Shown here one piece after another: positions 6,079-7,361 of a DNA stretch of 7,361 nt; the first letter of the stretch is position 1; each line of letters starts with the position of its first letter. A program made the translations under genes and the position numbers. The notes beneath the pieces are model-generated. The model was given only the letters and a program-made list of their open reading frames with translations, was not told the DNA's origin and did not search any database. The stretch comes from Desulfobacula sp. GTDB taxonomy: Bacteria > Desulfobacterota > Desulfobacteria > Desulfobacterales > Desulfobacteraceae. The DNA lies in the NCBI GenBank assembly GCA_023144585.1, contig JAGLFI010000057.1, positions 1 to 7,361 of the forward strand, read 5' to 3'.

Positions 6079-7361
6079 ATGATGACGAAGAGACAACAGA
6101 TCATGGATCGCCCCATCTTCATCGTTGACGATGAACTGGAAATTCTTCTGGCAGTGGATACCACTCTGAGAATGGCAGGTATGGACAATATCATCATCAT
6201 TGATGATGCAAGGGATGTGATTCGGCAAATGGAACGACAGATCCCCTGCCTCATCATCCTGGACCTGAATATGCCCCATATCAACGGTGGACGCCTGCTT
6301 AAAATTGTCCGCAAAACATATCCCAGAATCCCCGTGATTATACTCACCGGTGCTATTGATGTGGATACAGCGGTAAAATGTATGAAAATCGGGGCCATGG
6401 ATTATGTGGTCAAGCCGGTGGAGGAAGATCGGCTTATAGCTGCTGTCAAACAGGCGCTGGCCTATGGGGATTTTGAAAATAAGTTTCAGGATTCCTCTGC
6501 AGGTGATCTGTTTTCCCAGATAAAAAATCCCAAGGCATTTGCGCATATTATCACCCAGGATGAGAAGATGCACTCCATCTTTCACTATATCGAGGCCATT
6601 GCCCCGTCTTCCCAGCCGGTCCTTATCCTCGGAGAAACAGGAGTGGGAAAGGAACTCATTGGCCGGCCCATCCATACTTTGAGTCAAAAAAAGGGAAAGC
6701 TGATTGTTGTCAATGTGGCAGGATTAGATGACAATGTGTTTTCCGATACTCTTTTCGGTCATGTTCCCGGGGCGTTCACCGGCGCCCAAAAGGTAAGGCA
6801 GGGATTGATTGAACAGGCTTCCGGTGGCACGCTTTTTTTAGATGAAATCGGAGATCTTGCCTTAACTTCCCAGGTTAAATTGCTCAGGCTGCTTCAGGAA
6901 AGGGAATACCTTCCTTTGGGGTCTGACAAGATCAGACACTCTGATGCAAGGATCATTGCCTCCACCAACCTGGATCTCTGGGTCCTTGAAAAAAAAGGAA
7001 TTTTCAGAAAAGATCTGATCTACCGCCTTTCCACCCATACCCTGACACTTCCGCCGCTGCGGGAGCGTCTTCTGGACCTGCCGCTGCTGCTGGACCGGTT
7101 TGTTTGCCAGGCAGCTGATGAACTGAATAAACCGATTCCCGAACTTTCAAAAATATTGATCGAGCAAATGGAGACCTATCCTTTCAAGGGCAACATCAGG
7201 GAGCTTAAATCCATGGTATATGACGCTATCTCACGGTATAGGAAAGGCCCAGTCACAGCAGACATGTTCAAAGGCCTGGGCATATCCGGACCAGGGCCAG
7301 GACTAGGATCAGGACAAAAAGATGATCAAAGTTTTTCTCTTCCCACCCTGAAAGAAGCCTC
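6079..7361 (+). CDS. Sigma-54-dependent NtrC-family response regulator (3' truncated)
   Basis: Response regulator that should activate sigma-54 promoters when phosphorylated by the kinase 30 bases upstream. The frame runs off the right edge after 427 codons. Receiver about 11-125: acidic pocket D17/D18, phosphoacceptor D62 (in ILDLNMP), T90 and K112. AAA+ domain about 155-390: Walker A GETGVGKE (185-192), the sigma-54 contact loop GAFTGA (231-236), Walker B LFLDE (252-256), sensor I STN (295-297), arginine-finger segment FRKDLIYRLS (309-318) and sensor II GNIREL (371-376). A Gly/Pro-rich linker follows, then the first residues of the Fis-type helix-turn-helix (SLPTLKEA), cut by the window edge. 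All residues for ATP use and sigma-54 contact are present. ATG 6079 and ATG 6082 are both possible; AGGA at 6071-6074 gives better spacing (7 bases) to 6082. Its targets are not visible, and I found no convincing sigma-54 promoter in the intergenic DNA here. Confidence 0.92.
   Translation, partial: MMTKRQQIMDRPIFIVDDELEILLAVDTTLRMAGMDNIIIIDDARDVIRQMERQIPCLIILDLNMPHINGGRLLKIVRKTYPRIPVIILTGAIDVDTAVKCMKIGAMDYVVKPVEEDRLIAAVKQALAYGDFENKFQDSSAGDLFSQIKNPKAFAHIITQDEKMHSIFHYIEAIAPSSQPVLILGETGVGKELIGRPIHTLSQKKGKLIVVNVAGLDDNVFSDTLFGHVPGAFTGAQKVRQGLIEQASGGTLFLDEIGDLALTSQVKLLRLLQEREYLPLGSDKIRHSDARIIASTNLDLWVLEKKGIFRKDLIYRLSTHTLTLPPLRERLLDLPLLLDRFVCQAADELNKPIPELSKILIEQMETYPFKGNIRELKSMVYDAISRYRKGPVTADMFKGLGISGPGPGLGSGQKDDQSFSLPTLKEA

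Noticed and set aside
6192..6208. Inverted repeat of ATCATCA / TGATGAT
   Set aside because: It arises from consecutive isoleucine and aspartate codons in the receiver domain and has no regulatory setting.
5950..6687. A 245-codon open frame on the minus strand
   Set aside because: It lies across the end of the kinase gene and the receiver/AAA+ part of the regulator, both of which have complete family motifs on the + strand. Its own translation shows no recognisable domain and is rich in His, Cys and Ile, typical of an antisense shadow.
6823..6840. TGGCAC followed by a T-rich stretch as a sigma-54 promoter
   Set aside because: It lies inside the regulator coding sequence and lacks the GC of the -12 element at the proper spacing.

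Overview
The window looks like a chromosomal stretch from a strictly anaerobic, menaquinone-respiring delta-proteobacterium, most likely a sulfate reducer of the Desulfobacteraceae (Desulfobacter / Desulfobacula / Desulfotignum type). This is inferred from four things: a Wolinella-type fumarate reductase/succinate dehydrogenase iron-sulfur subunit; a single-chain Fe-S fumarase directly beside it; a Cache-domain histidine kinase paired with a sigma-54 activator; and moderate GC with AT-rich intergenic DNA. Taxonomy was not checked against any database. All genes are on the + strand.

Region 1 (1-3576) is a C4-dicarboxylate block of the citric acid cycle. The 3' part of frdB/sdhB (1-417) is followed after 16 bases by a complete class I [4Fe-4S] fumarase (434-2044). 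A rho-independent terminator (2068-2109) then separates it from a class II, iron-free fumarase, fumC (2185-3576). Together they interconvert succinate, fumarate and malate: the frd/sdh complex handles succinate/fumarate at the membrane, and two unrelated fumarases handle fumarate/malate in the cytoplasm. The fumC start is placed at ATG 2185, giving 463 aa.

Region 2 (about 3600-4505) holds a small unrecognised 70-aa protein with a good predicted sigma-70 promoter. A RibD-C/dihydrofolate-reductase-fold protein follows 37 bases later, probably in the same transcript. A possible 30-codon ORF overlaps the end of the second gene.

Region 3 (4549-7361) is a two-component system. It consists of a membrane histidine kinase with one extracytoplasmic sCache-type domain and, 30 bases downstream, an NtrC-family sigma-54-dependent response regulator that runs off the right edge just as its DNA-binding domain begins. 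The kinase domain may sense a small organic acid, which would fit the carboxylate-metabolism neighbourhood, but no ligand or target gene can be read from the sequence.

No RNA genes, mobile elements, CRISPR arrays or convincing long repeats were seen, and there is no gene-free stretch longer than 300 bases. I found no strong evidence of an undescribed system. The items most worth a second look are the paired fumarases split by a terminator, the unknown 70-aa protein with its own promoter, the overlapping 30-codon ORF, and the unusual start region of the kinase gene.
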